Part shown: positions 34,382-50,733 of the stretch, one piece after another | Layout: each line of letters begins with the position of its first letter | Position numbering within the stretch: the first letter of the stretch is position 1 | Origin: Linnemannia elongata | Taxonomy: Eukaryota; Mortierellomycota; Mortierellomycetes; Mortierellales; Mortierellaceae | Assembly: GCA_036320915.1 (NCBI GenBank) | Contig: JAXBDG010000014.1 | Span: 1,364,001 to 1,428,000, forward strand | DNA: 64,000 nucleotides | Reading direction: 5' to 3' | Position numbers and translations under genes: made by a program | Notes under the pieces: model-generated | Databases searched by the model: none | What the model saw: only the letters and a program-made list of their open reading frames with translations | What the model was told of the DNA's origin: nothing

Positions 34382-35545
34382 CCTTATTTGTTTGCTGTAT
34401 GGATGTTGTTATTTAACTGGGTATCAATGGTGTTGGGGGTTGTTGGAGGTTGTTGTCAGGAGTAGTGATGAATTGAAACAAGAAGGGAAACAAGAAGGGA
34501 AAAAAGGATGAAGAAAAGAAAGGAAGGGCGAAGAAACAAAACAGAAGTAAACGGAAGATATTTGCACACACGGACAACAAGTGGGGAGAGAGAAAGGGGT
34601 GGGAGGTCAATGCAACCTGTGGTATGATGACAAAACGTGTGTGACAAAAGACAGAGGAGACAGAGGAGCAGGGCACGGAGGATTGAGAGAGAGAGAGAAG
34701 GAAGGAGGTGTGGCCCGAGGGGTGGAAATCGATTGGCTGGTGGAAAAAAAATAAGTGAACCCGCGAAGTGTCAATAAAATAGCCCTTCATGCTCATCCTT
34801 CAGACCAAGAAACCAGTCGCTACATCGATCATCATACAAATAACCTTGTTAAAGGCTCTGGTAGGCTCAGACATCTATAGCACACAGCACATCGGCCACC
34901 CGTTGAGAATCAAATTCGAAATGGATCCGACCTTTGTGCGCCTGGTACTGGTGGAACAACAACAACAGCTGTCGCGTATCAAACATACCCTTTCCATCTA
35001 AAGCACAAGGTTTTCTGTCGCTTCTGCTTTACCCATTCACGTCGCCTGAGGATACTGCGATTGACATTTTTTTTCGCTGTTACGCTTATTTTATTCTGTT
35101 ATGGTGTTGCGGTGATGGTGAAAATTGAAGCAAAGGGGATGCAACAGAGGATTCCCTACCGCGACTGAGGTGGAGAGGCGGGTCGCGAGGCTTATGACCG
35201 TCAGTTACCGAATTAGCATCCTTCTCTATTGTCAGTCTTGTCAATGTGGGATACAGTTTCTCAGCTAAGATATGAAGGTCGTCAAAGAGAAAGATTTATG
35301 TTGGTGGCGATATGGCTTCTGGGCGTATTTTTTGGTTAAGGGTGACGTAGACTTTTGCACTTGATTTTTTTCACAAACGCGCCTCTTTGTGCCATACTCC
35401 GACCAAAATCTCACACTCTTCACCACACAAAGGGATCAATCCCATCTCGAGCAGGAATAACCGACACACTGGAGCGTCGCCCTTTTCCTTCTTTTCCTTC
35501 ATTTTCCTTCTACCCAGGGACTGAAATCCTCCAATCTAATTCACA
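34382..35545. other. Divergent intergenic region between F-box gene and CENP-C
   Basis: Purine-rich on the plus strand next to the F-box gene (34470-34720), then AT-rich. No gene recognised; it presumably holds two promoters. No clear TATA element. Confidence 0.45.
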
Positions 35546-38500
35546 ATGAGCAAAGTAAAGAGAGTCTTACATCGCGTTTGTCTCGGACCTTTGCCTCTAT
35601 AGACCACATATAACATGCATACAATAGAAGGCTGACTCGTAGAACGGCTTGTTTCTATTACATTAGGACTATGATGCAGGACCAAGGGTCAGGGCGAACA
35701 ACTTTTTCGACATTGGTGTCGTCGGAAGGTACTACGGAGACAGAATGGACATAAGGAATACCACTTGTGACAACATACGCACTCCCACACCTGTTCAACA
35801 GATTTTTTTTTTGTCGCGCGAACTAAATTATCCTTTCATTTTTTGTTGAACTCAATAGGAGGACGGGAATCACGATGAAGAGCAATGTCAAGAAGGATGC
35901 CGACGGGTTGGACAATATCGACGACTTCTGGAAAGATGACGATGATAATGATGCCGCTGTCAACAGCCAAAACATTACACAGGACGCAGAGCAGGACGAC
36001 TTTAGTGGAGAGGATGATTTCGAGGATGAGGTGCATCCATCACCCTCTGTCCGAAAATCGGCACCACGTCGTTACTTGGAGCAGGAAGCACCGGAGGAAC
36101 TATTGTTGACACCTACATCACGTCGGTCTCGGGCTGGTTCAAGGGGTACTCTTTCTGGCGATGGGTCTTTCCATGGTACGTTACGCTTTTGAAATGGTCA
36201 AGTGTAGTAAGTCCAATCTTTCGACAAAGGCTAATGGCGTGTTCTCGTCACTTCAACGTCACATAGGGTCTAACCTCTCCGCTGGCGCAGAGGGAACCCC
36301 ATCACCATCGATTGATCGTATCAGGAAGAGACTTGTTTTCACCAAGGATTCGTCAAACAACGACACAGAGCAGGCCACATCACATCGGGGACATCCCAAC
36401 AAAGCTAACTCTGGTTCCCCAGCTCTCGACAAGATCCTGAGGGATTCGCAGGACAGGAAAGCCAATATGAAAACGAACGCTGCCCGGGAACCTGCATGGC
36501 CAGTCAAAAGCACCTCAGTCGGTTCCAAATCATCCACCGCAGTTACCAGCAAGAAAGCAACAGTAAAAGCAGCACCTAGCAAAGCACCACCAAAACCGAC
36601 ATCCATACAACCTTCAAAGGCCCCAGTACCCATTAGACGACCTGTTAACGTTCCCAAGGCGTTCGACTTTGGAGGATATTCCGACGATCAGGAGGACGAT
36701 TATAGGCGTCCCGACGACTTCATCAGCCACAGCCACGACTGGAACGATGCGAAATATTCTTCTGATAACGTACGCGAGCCGACACCGCCGCCACCACCAC
36801 CACGACCAACAGCAGCAAAGGCTAAAGCGGGGCGGACAGCATCGGAGTTCAGACAGAAGAGCAGGATACCCCCTGCATGGTTAGCTTCGAGCGATGATGA
36901 GGACGAGCCCATTCATGATGAGCCGGAGGATAGGCGTGACGATGACGACCGGTTGAGGTTCTCGGACGAGGATGAACTACCAAGGAGGGATGATGACGAG
37001 GAAAATGAGGAGGACGAGGAGCCCCTACAGGACAATCGTAGGAATATGGGCGCTTTTTCTCGCAAGAAGCGGACTGCCAGTGTACAGGAGCCAGTAGAGG
37101 TGTTGAAGGGAGGCAAGCGAGCTGCAGGAGCAACCATGGTGGCTGTCAAACAGAAGAATATACCCCCGAAGTCAGCTTCTAGCACCAGCGCGCGAGAGAA
37201 ACAGCAGCGGAGTGGTGACGACGATAATAACGATGATGATGAGGAGGAGGAGGAGAGGGAGGTGTTGTCGGAAGACTATGGAAAAGTGCCTTCAATGACT
37301 CGGTCAAGAGGAAAGTCGAAAGCCTCCTCAAATAATTCTACTGCCAAGAAAGCAGGAAGGGCGACACATTCTGGCCATGATACCTCCAGCGCAACCCATG
37401 AGGTTCCCATTGTACCAGAGCAGAATGTCGAGGACACGGGAGGTAACGATTGATTTGTTGATTCAGCTTGATGTTGTGAGAAAAGATTGGGGCTATGTGC
37501 ACTTTTGCGGTTCGATAACTAACGCGTTTTTTTTTGTGTCTAATTTTTTCGCGACTCATTAGTCAGGAGGAGTGGTCGAACTAAAGTGGCACCGCTGAAA
37601 TTCTGGATGAATGAAAAGGTGGTGTATAGCAAGACCCGAGAAGGTCCAGTCATTAAGAGTGTGATACGTGCCGCGTCTGAAGAGGCTCAAGAGAAGCCCA
37701 AGCGTAAGCCTCGGCGGGAATCAAAGCCTCTACCTGTAAGGCAGCAACGGGCGGCCAAGGAGAAGAAAGAGAGGGAGAAGAAGAAGGACAAGGGCAAGGA
37801 GGACGAGCAGGAGGACGAGCAGGAGGAAGGTGAGGAGTCTGGCCAGGACCGCGCACTGGAAAAGGACAAGCATGACTCTATAGATGTGGACGAGGACCAA
37901 ACAGAGTCCAGCACAGGATTCCGCGAGGATCCCAGAGTCACAGCGGATATAATCGTCTTTGGTACGGACGATGTTGTGTCGAAAGGTAAAACTCATGGCC
38001 CTCTTCTGCTTCGTTTTGGTTTGATGGGATTGTCGCACGGAACGCACGGAACTTTTCGCTTAATTTTTGCCTATTTTGCATTTGATCTTCTGCTTTACAA
38101 ACACCTTGTGTGTTCGCGTCATAGACATTGCGGAATCGGACAGTTCAATTCAGTTCCGGAATGTAAAGAGCGGCGAATACCAACTCCATCGTGGAGTGGA
38201 GGACCCAGGCTATGTGGTCACAGGCACCCTGAAGTTCAGGCCTAATGGCAAGAAGCCTGTCAACAGCGGCACCAACACTTCCATGGTATGAAAAGGACGT
38301 GTGTATTTGCGGCCCTAAACATTCTACTGGCCTTGGAGGGCGAGAGCGTGTAGGATGTTTACATACTAATATTGACTTTGCTTCGTCTCATGTTATTTTT
38401 TGACAGGTCTTTTATGTCATCAAGGGACTTGTACAGGTGAAGGTTCACGAGACTGAGTTTGTAGTATCTACAGGAGGACGGTTCTTGGTCCCCCGGGGAA

Positions 38501-38961
38501 ACACTTACAGCATTCTCAACGTCTCTACCAAGGAGAGCACGTTGTTTTTTATCCAGACAAATCAACCAAGCTCCGACACAACAGAGACCCCATCTTCCCT
38601 CTCAGCCGCCACCAACTCCTCCATAGCTGCCAGAAGTACCGAGTCGAGAACCAAACGCAAGAGCATGACGGGCGGAAGCACAGCAGTTCAACCTGAACCT
38701 GATAGTTCTGAACGAAACCCACCACCTCCGCCAGAGGATGCAACAAATACAGCCGCAGTTCGCTCCAGATCACCTTCGCCCGATGCTACCACGCCTTCGT
38801 CCAACAAGCGTCGTTTGACATCAGCGGGGCGGTTGTTGTCGAACGTGCGGTCACCAACACCTCCTGTTGTCTTGTCGCCATCTATTGAAAAGGTTGCCGG
38901 CAGTCATACCGGTGCAGACGAGAGAAAGTCACCAAGTTCACTGGCGTCGTTTCTCCAGTAG
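35546..38961 (+). CDS. MIF2: Inner-kinetochore protein CENP-C / Mif2
   Basis: Seven exons (35546-35554, 35667-35728, 35859-36175, 36267-37442, 37563-37985, 38125-38285, 38407-38961) join to 900 residues. The first encodes only MSK. Exons 2-3 restore the Mif2/CENP-C N-terminal motif: NNFFDIGVVGRRTGI followed by GLDNIDDFW. A long charged linker (acidic runs, DEEEEE) leads to the CENP-C motif at about 522-543, RRSGRTKVAPLKFW then NEKVVY, which binds CENP-A nucleosomes. The C-terminus is a cupin dimerisation domain (about 663-763; VFYVIKGLVQVKV, GGRFLVPRGNTYSI) with a Ser/Pro-rich tail. All three hallmarks are present, so it should bridge centromeric chromatin to the outer kinetochore. An ATG at 35875 would give a model that starts late and loses the first motif. 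Confidence 0.94.
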
Positions 38962-42464
<3,503 letters not shown>

Positions 42465-42918
42465 AAAAGCTTTGCAACAACCCCATTTAGCATATCCCCC
42501 CCCCCTTTTTGAACCTCTCCCACCAAAAAACCCACTTCACTCTTGTATTTTTCTCGCGCTTTTTTTTACTGTAATTAAAAAAAAAAAAAAATAGACATTA
42601 CTTGCAGCTTGTTCTTATGTTGCATACTGTGGTTTCGTTTTTTCCTAGAGCAAGGACTTGCATGGGTGCCCAGAGCAGAGGGTGACTCTCTTTGACAAAG
42701 ATTCATGGCATTTTCCGTTCCCTTCAGGAGAAAATTTGTGTTATGAAAACATTGCGTCCCTTTTCTGATTTGTTACCCATGCGATTTAATAAACACACTC
42801 TGTGGCATGCCCCTGGCACTGTGTGTTTCGACATGAAAAGTACAGAACATTTTAATATGTAACAGAAACTACTTATATATATATGCATCCACAAAGATCC
42901 CCTTCCTTCCTACACTTT
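42465..42918. other. Convergent 3' region of malate synthase and myotubularin genes
   Basis: AT-rich with several A or T runs, a CCCCCCCCCC tract near 42499 and AATAAA near 42789. No gene seen. Confidence 0.45.
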
Positions 42919-45900
42919 TCACACCCTGGCGACAGCAGCAGTATTGACTTGGACAAGACTAACTGGGAACCCAAAGTCATCAAACGATTCGTCTAGGTCA
43001 TCCATCTGCAGATCCGTCATCATACCTAGTCGGATATCCATCAGGTTCTCCATCCTCGTCCCTAAAGCCGCTTTCATTCCTGCTTCCACACTCAATTGCT
43101 CTGGCTCTGGTTCTGGTTCTTCGTCAGTCTCATCTTCATGCTGAACAGGACCTTCACCAAAGAATGGTTCACCCTCCATGATCCGCTCCATCTCGATCCG
43201 GATGCCCTTGCGCGCAGCGACAATCTTGAGTTCTGGTGGAGAACGGCGAACAGAAGAACGTTTCTTGGATCGACGGTTCGGCAAAGTACGACTGTTGGCT
43301 CCCGTAGTTACCTGGTCGTCACTGTCACTACCATCTTCATCGTCATCATCCTCACTATCATCATGGTGATCCAGTGCACCATCCTCCTGACTACTGCTCT
43401 CTTCAGAAACACCACTCAGAATCCATCCAGCCTCCTGTACAGACTTGGTCTCCTTCCGCTCCTTGGTCCATTCCCGCCACGCCAACAGCGCCTTCTCAAC
43501 TTGCCTTCTCCTCGTAGCACGCAGATGTTGCGCCAGCATGTAATAAGTATACATTTCCTCGCCTCTCAAAAGTGCCAGCCCAGGAGGGATAGTGGTCACT
43601 CTTGCTGGCACTGGGCCGTCCGCCAAGGATGGGAGTGGCGTTCGGGTATGTTGCTGCTGCTGAGGCGAGAGCCCCGGAAAGGTGAGCATCTGCAGTTGAT
43701 TCTGATCAAATCGACTGGACCACCACGAATTGGGCAAGTTCCATGCATGGTGCTGTTGATGCTGCTGCCGTCGCAAGACTTGATGCGCCTCCCTCTCTTT
43801 CCGACCATAGAGATAAAGCGGGGTTGACAAGACTGTTCGCGTGTCAGGGTACCAAGTAGGTGTAGTGTTGAAGTAATACTCGGACCAGAGTGTCGTATAC
43901 CGCCCACCTGTCTGAACCTGCAGAACCTTCTCCCTCCACAACGCCAAGGACGATGAACCATTCTGCATAGTCGGCTCATCGTCGGGTATGAAATCGCGAT
44001 TCGTAAACCACCCCCGGTTCCGACGGATCCATTTCCAGATAGACGGAGACCGCTCCCGTAATCGCTCTTGAGCCCGCTCCCGCTCAGAGTTGAACAAAAA
44101 GTCTCCAAAAGGCGAGAACCCCGATGCAGCACGGGCGAGAACAAGGAGCAGATAATCGTTGAACTCGAACTGGTCCGGGTGCTGTTGAACAATGTGGTGG
44201 ACACAGGTCAAAAAGAGCAAGAACACCGGTGACGGCGATATAGGAACTGTCTGAGCGTTGACAGGTGTAGTCGAATGCCGTTGCTGTTGTTGCTGTGATG
44301 ACCCCTGTTCCGAAAAGGCTGGTGACCCTCTTGTCTGATTTGAGCTCAGAGGTTCTGGGAACGGGTGGTTGGCGTAAAATGGCGTCGAAGTGTGCCTGGG
44401 CATGTTCTCCTGCTGCTGCTGTGAATCGATATGGTAAGAAAAGGATGGTATGGGCTTTGGATCCAGTCGAGTGTCCTGCTCGCCATAAACGCGATTCAAC
44501 CACTTTCGAGAATACGAAAGCGACTCCTTGGCGCCATTGGGACTCGAATGGATCGCATTCGCGCCTGATTTCCATGACTCTGACGACTCTTCATCCGTTG
44601 TCGGCGTGCTTGGTTTCTTTTGATTCGGGGCCACCTCTGTCCGAGAATGGAACGGGTGGCCACAGGAGAGCCACTCTTTCTCTATGAGGACCCGCAATCC
44701 ATTTATCGTCCTGTAATAAGGATCGAGAAGAATTTGGGCCAACGAGACCAGTTGTGTTGTCCTGTCCCATCCATCCGTGCAATGCTACAAGTTCAAGAAA
44801 CCATCATGTTAACTCGGATATGTCCAATATTTAGAACACATGGCCAGTAAAATATTGACGAGAAGGTTGACAGCGTACCACAAGAACGGAGGAGTGTCCT
44901 TCAAGCATCTTTCCAACAACTCCATCACGACCAGCAGCGGCCTTGAGCACATCTGCCACATGTGTGAGCCATCCAGTCGACTCAATCACTGAGTACCAAT
45001 TGGGCGAGTCTGATTGAGTGGAGACGGCCTTGAGAAGGGCTTGGTGGGAAGATGAGATGACATGGATGTTCCCCAACGACATGTATGATATCGACCCATT
45101 CGGGTAATGATCTAAATCGATTTCAAAGCAACATGTACATGTGTAAGCTTTCTTTCATGGACGAAGCAAGGATATATGTGCAAGTTCAATTCGTGATTAC
45201 CTGGGTTCTCACGTCCTCCACCAAGATATCCGTTGGCTACCGCAGAGGAGTAGGCACGAGCATCCATGATACATAGCCTTGGCGTGATCTTGTTGCCATG
45301 CAAGAGTTGGTGCTCCCTGCACGCCGTGTTGAGCACCGTCCTAATGTACAGCTCATCTTCCGGGCCACTATGGTAAGAAAGGCAATGCGGACAAAATTAA
45401 AATGTGTGGGAGAAGTGCACAAAAGAGTGATGATAAGGCAGAACAAAGCATGTAATTCATTGATGACAACTTACCGAGCTCCGAGAAAGCCCACCATGGG
45501 CTGCGCGCTCCTCATCAAAACAAGTCCACTGTCGGGAGCCTTCCAGCAGATAATAGGGAACCGCCTGTTGGATCGAAAAGCAGCTAGCTGTCGGAGACAT
45601 GCGTCAGAATCCTCGGGTTGTGAAAGAGATGGTTGGGTTGGAGGGTATCGATGTGGGACTGGAGGGTACTGGTTATGGGCATTGGGTCCTGATGACTGTC
45701 CTTGTGGCCTGAAACCCGTTTTTGGTGGTAACCCAGTCGTTTGACTGTTTGAATATGGCCTGGTGTCGAGTCCCAGGAAAGCAGCAGGCATGATGAATCG
45801 CTCAGGGTATGTTGGGGATAGCTCATAGTCTGCGTTGACATGCGCCACGGTCCTATAGAGAACATCCAAGGATGTAAACATTCAGTCTCAAGGTGAGTGT

Positions 45901-46934
45901 GTGAGGTATTGGAATAATTTTAGCGACAGTAGAAGAAAGGCAACATGGTGTAAGTAGTACCAGAGGTTCTTGTCATACTGCAGTCGCTCAAATTCTTGTC
46001 GTAGGTTGAACCCGCCATCCCATCCCAGCTTTATCGTCCTTCGCACTTCTTTCGTCTGAGAACCATTCTTCTGCTGATGACCTGGTTGCTCTGGCTCGCT
46101 GTCTGATAATGGAGCGATAATATCCTCCGCTGTCCATAAGGAACCCTTTTTGGTATTGCCGGGATGCTGCGTATGTCCAGAAATGACACCCAGGCCATCC
46201 TTCGTGTCAGCCCCCAGGAGTTCCCAACCCATCAAAAAAGGGAATCGAGGCTTGGTGTCCTCGTTGAAAACAACTCGTCGTAGTGTAGTAAGCACGTCAA
46301 CGATCTGTAGAGGTCCTTGAGGTGCCTGGGAAATGATGTACTGGCTCGAGTCGAACTTGAGCGTGATCGTAATCTGGCACCCTTGCATGGCCAGGGACGC
46401 AATCGATCCGAGAGTGACTTGTAGGCGGATAGAGTCTTGATCAGCAACCAAGGGTGGCAGCGAGCACAAGCGGAAGTTGGTAATGACCAGCCGCGTCAGA
46501 GAATGTGGTCCTGGCTGACTCGAGGTAGAGTGTGTGTCATATGACGACGAAACTGTTCCGTGAGGGTAGGTTCGACTGCGGCTATGGTGTTGCTGGTGGC
46601 CATGACCGTGGTGAGCGTGGTGTTGCTGGTGATGATGCCCTTTTCCTGGCTGGATATGGTCAAGAGGTATGTCCGAGGTATCCTGTGCACCTCGCACACG
46701 ACTCTTGCTCCTTGGCCCGGAACCAGTATCATTTGGGTTGTTGTGGTCGAGGCGTATTGCCCCTGTGGCTGTTGTAGTCTCCGGTACTGGTCCTGCCAGG
46801 TTTGTATCAAGAGCATCACTGCACAGAGGCTTTCCACGGGTATCAACCGGGTAAAATCCGAACACGCCCTCAAAGGTCGTCTTAACAGTCTCCCCTGGCA
46901 GGCACCAAGTGGGCAAAGCCTTGGCGTCAGACAT
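42919..46934 (-). CDS. Myotubularin-family phosphoinositide 3-phosphatase
   Basis: Five exons (46934-45961, 45852-45475, 45367-45201, 45111-44879, 44784-42919) join in phase to 1205 residues. The N-terminal half has a PH-GRAM-like region ([25 protein letters not shown]) interrupted by a His/Gln-rich insert. The phosphatase core follows: [64 protein letters not shown] and the catalytic P-loop [12 protein letters not shown] (Cys about 586, Arg about 592). Downstream are [20 protein letters not shown] and [15 protein letters not shown]. All catalytic residues are present, so it should dephosphorylate PI3P or PI(3,5)P2 in endosomal or vacuolar trafficking, like yeast Ymr1. A Gln-rich insert and an acidic tail are additions. 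Confidence 0.93.
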
Positions 46935-48329
46935 GCTGAGTAAGCGTGGGAGAGTGTCCACTCCGTGCGTTCTTGTGATTGTCGTGTCCTGTGTTAATGC
47001 TAAGAGAGTCGAGGGAGTAGGAATTAAAGGATGTTGTTGTGTATGTATGATGACAGGTTGGAATGAGTGTAGTTAGGTGGGGTGAATGGAGGAGAGTCAA
47101 AGGGGTTGAAGTCGAGATGCCACAGACCATGGACCCTCTTGCTTCGCCAAGAAGTTCACACTCTTTGTGACCGTTTCAAACGTGGACAAAGTGCTGGGTG
47201 TTGGGCGTCAATTAAGGGGATGTAAGGGTTCTACACATCATGTGATAGTACTCAGCGGACAGAGCGCGCAGGTCCTTGTGGTCAAGGTCATCACTACAAG
47301 GAGGAGTGAACGCTTTCACGCAAAAGGTACATACCCAAAAATGCGCATGTCCTCTCGTTTTTGTGGACTTGACATTGAACCTTCCCACCCCTCGCTTGAA
47401 AAAAGGGAGTGAGTGCCCATGCGTTGGCCAATGTTCAAGAAAAAGTAACCCCCTCGGAGGAAGAATATCGTTCTCCTTTTTTGAAGGAGGGAGAGGGTGC
47501 TGAAGGAGGTAAAAGTGTAAGAAGGGGCGAGAGAAGAAAGGATACTTGAAATAAGCGAAAAGAAAATAATCAGAGAAGGTAGAAGGGGGTAATAGTTGTT
47601 TCTTTCGTCCACACTTCAAAGTCGGGAGTGAGAACGCTGAGAATGTGATGTGGTTGATATCATTGTAGGAATGCCACATAAATGAACAAAAGAGGTAACA
47701 AGCCGGATTCGAAAGATGACAAGCAGATTGCGTTCATTCATACACAACTATAAAGGCGGTGTCGGATCTGAGCAATGGCCCCCGATTTCAAAAGTGTGCT
47801 CTCAAAGAGACACAAGGAACGAAGAACAATCAAAATACATCATTCATTATCATTTTCGGGTGACACGATATGAGAGGGAATATTTCAGAGTAATGCGATA
47901 ACGATGACTTTGCTATGACGGACATATGCTTGGCCTTGGCATCCTCAGTGTGTTTGAGCATGATTGCATTGGACAAATTGTCGAGCGTAGAGATAGAACA
48001 AAAAGAAGACAAGCAGATAGCGACCACAATCCTTCTGTTTGTCTGCCTCGATGGCTGGTTATCATGGTAGCCGTGGTTCGTCAACAAGGAGACAAGGGAG
48101 AGTCAGTGCAAGGAAGAATGAAGAAAAAAAAAGGGAGAGATCATCTCTTGCTTCTTCTTCAGTGCATTGTTGTGGTCGCTGTTGCTTTCGTTCCCATTGT
48201 CCATGCTGAAAAAAGGAGACCCCTTCGTCCTTTCGTCTATTACCCCCCTTTTCGCGTTTTCCACTTCCTTTACCTCGCTTGCTCCCCCTCCCCCTTCTTG
48301 TCTGCTTCCTCTAAATCATTACACCTTCC

Positions 48330-48360
<31 letters not shown>

Positions 48361-48571
48361 CTTTTTTTCTTTTTTTCTCACAGATAAAAGATAAACGGAC
48401 GATACATACTACAAAAGCGAACCCTTCGTCACCATCACCTCTTCCCCTTTTCTTTTCTTCTTCAGTTCCTTTTTCTCCCCTCTTCTTCACTCTTCTTACA
48501 TTCCATTTCCCTTACCCATTATACTTTACCTTCTCAGCACCTCACAACTATCACATTTCACATATATCAGG
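46935..48571. other. Divergent intergenic region of about 1.6 kb
   Basis: No supported gene. It carries promoter and leader DNA for the myotubularin gene (left) and the EcsC-like gene (right). The latter includes a long T-rich run (about 48330-48378) and C/T-rich sequence to 48540. Confidence 0.45.
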
Positions 48572-50323
48572 ATGAAAGTGCTTCTCAAACTCTCGCTTGC
48601 CACGTTGTTGGTTTCGTCCACCTTTGGCTTGACCCTTCAGGAATTTGTCCGAGACCCCCAGATCCAAACTCTGGCCCCTCATCTCCTCCAGGAAATCGAC
48701 ACTAAGGGAGCCGAGTCTTTCACCGTCAGTCAGGACCCATCCTTGATCCCCGACATGCAGCTCCCCGTCCTTAATGACATTGTCCAGTTCGTCTCCCTCA
48801 ACATTTTCCACGCCGGTGAAGCTGATTGGTCCAGACTCGAGGCCGCCAAGCTCCAAGCTATCGAACAACATGGCGCCGCAGCCCTTACCGCCGCGTCAGA
48901 CCTCAAGGACATCGACACGCGTCGCGCTGCCTTGATCGTCAATTCTATCTACGACACCGTCATCGGTCTGCCTGCACCCTCCAAGGAGACCTATGCTGCC
49001 AGGGTCGAGGCGGACAAGAAGGACAAGAAGGCCCAGCCCGAGAGCAACGCTGAGGAGGAAAAGAAGAAAAAGGCCGAAGCTGAAAAGAAAAAGGCAGAGG
49101 CAAAGGAGCAGGCGGAGGCGGAGAAGAAGGCATTGACTGCTCCATCATCGCTCTGGGAGTACCTCGGCTTTGGACTGATCAAGTCCTCGGAGACCGTCAA
49201 GAAGGCCAAAGGCATTGTTACTCCTCGTGCTGTCTGCGAGACCACCGATACTGCTTATCTCAAAGGTGTCGAGGATGTTGTTTACTACAGCAGTTTGACC
49301 CACGGTCTTGCTGGCGGAGCTCTCATCTCTGCTCCTGCTGACTCGCCCGTCCAGTCCCTTGATCTCAAGACCATTGTCGGTGCTGTCGGAAAGTTGGCTA
49401 TCGAGGTCCAGATGGCACAGAGCGTCGCTCGCTTGGCTGAGCTGAACCCATCTGATCTTCCTGTCCGTGCCTTGACCTACTTGGCATTGACTGCAGACTC
49501 GCCCACCTCAACCTCGGCCCAAAATGCACGCGATATCCATAACCTCATCGACCGCGGTCTAGCCAACGAGATCCCCGAATCTCTCCTGCGCTCATTGATC
49601 AACCAGGCTGCGTCGGTCCTTGTCACCAAGGGTGCTGGCGAGGCTGGTGAGAGCCCCTCTGTTTTTGAGTCCATCCCCGTCGTCCGCAATCTCTTTGCCT
49701 TCAGCTCAGATGTCCTCAGCGCCAATAACCTGGGTGATGTTCTCAAGTACGTCTTCTGCCCCGATTCCAACCATGCAACTGAGTCCGCCAAGGCCGAGGT
49801 GGTCGTCGAAGACATCAAGGGTGGAGCAGAGAATGTGGCCGAGAAGGCATCGGAAGGCGCACAAAAGGTTCTCAAGGTCCCTCAGGATGCTGCCAAGATG
49901 GCCACCGAGAATGTCAAGGAGGGAGTCGAGGCTGCCCAAGACAAAGCCGCCGCCGCAGCCGATGATGCTTCCAAGAAAATGAAAGAAGTTAAGGACGATG
50001 CATCAGCCAAGGCTGCTGAGGCTGCCGCCAAGGTCCAAGAAAAGGTTGCTGAGGGTACCGAGAAGGCCAACGAGGCAGGCGAGAAGCTTGCACAGGATGC
50101 CAAGGACAAAGCTGCGGCCGCCAAGAAGGCTGCCGAAGATGCTGCTGGGAATGTCCAGAAGAAGGCCGAGGAGGCCGCGGAGAGTGCTCAGAAGAAGGCC
50201 GAAGAGGTTACTGAGGAAGGCAAGAAGAAGGCTGAGGATGTGAAGCAGAAGGTTGCTGATGAGGCTAAGAACGCAGCGGATAAGGTTGCGGCCAAGACAG
50301 AGGAGATTAAGCAGGAGCTGTAG
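48572..50323 (+). CDS. EcsC-like secretory-pathway protein with LEA-like Ala/Lys/Glu tail
   Basis: Single exon, 583 residues. Residues 1-19 are a signal peptide (MKVLLKLSLATLLVSSTFG). After an N-terminal domain, a charged coiled segment (EEEKKKKAEAEKKKAEAKEQ) leads to a helical domain of about 200 residues. That domain (VVYYSSLTHGLAGGALISAP, VGKLAIEVQMAQSVARLAEL, then RSLINQAASVLVTKGAG) resembles the EcsC family. The last 160 residues are nearly all Ala, Lys, Glu, Asp and Gln in an 11-residue-like rhythm (KKAEDAAGNVQKKAEEA), similar to LEA or apolipoprotein-type amphipathic helices. Location in the ER, vacuole or outside the cell is inferred from the signal peptide. Function is unknown; membrane or lipid-droplet association or stress protection are possibilities. 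The EcsC match is moderate. Confidence 0.75.
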   Translation: MKVLLKLSLATLLVSSTFGLTLQEFVRDPQIQTLAPHLLQEIDTKGAESFTVSQDPSLIPDMQLPVLNDIVQFVSLNIFHAGEADWSRLEAAKLQAIEQHGAAALTAASDLKDIDTRRAALIVNSIYDTVIGLPAPSKETYAARVEADKKDKKAQPESNAEEEKKKKAEAEKKKAEAKEQAEAEKKALTAPSSLWEYLGFGLIKSSETVKKAKGIVTPRAVCETTDTAYLKGVEDVVYYSSLTHGLAGGALISAPADSPVQSLDLKTIVGAVGKLAIEVQMAQSVARLAELNPSDLPVRALTYLALTADSPTSTSAQNARDIHNLIDRGLANEIPESLLRSLINQAASVLVTKGAGEAGESPSVFESIPVVRNLFAFSSDVLSANNLGDVLKYVFCPDSNHATESAKAEVVVEDIKGGAENVAEKASEGAQKVLKVPQDAAKMATENVKEGVEAAQDKAAAAADDASKKMKEVKDDASAKAAEAAAKVQEKVAEGTEKANEAGEKLAQDAKDKAAAAKKAAEDAAGNVQKKAEEAAESAQKKAEEVTEEGKKKAEDVKQKVADEAKNAADKVAAKTEEIKQEL

Positions 50324-50733
50324 AGTAGCAGGCACAGGGTTGTTTTGTTCGTCATGGATTCTGTACATATTTCTACTCTTTCTTTTCACATTCGTAGTCT
50401 CTCCTCCTTTTCCTCTATTTCTGCGATAGCCACACCCTGTCTTTTTAATGTACCTCTTCAAACTTCTGTGCCCATGGTCGCGTCATTTTCTCCTGTGGCT
50501 TTTCGAACGGTGTGCACGTGACTAATTTGGCCCTCTTAATCTAAACGACTCGCTTTTGGCTGACTCTCTCTCTCTCTCTTCTAATACATACACTCCAAAG
50601 CGCGTCCGTCTGCACCTCTACTGTATATCGACCCCAACAACCACAAACCCTCAACAAGATCAAGCAACCCGTTTTGCCTTTCATTCCTGTCGACTACAAG
50701 TTTCAAATCAAACATTTAGAGCCAAGAGTCACC
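50324..50733. other. Intergenic between EcsC-like and Ndc10-like genes
   Basis: C/T-rich sequence with a CTCTCTCTCTC run near 50567, probably the leader of the following gene. No gene seen. Confidence 0.4.
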
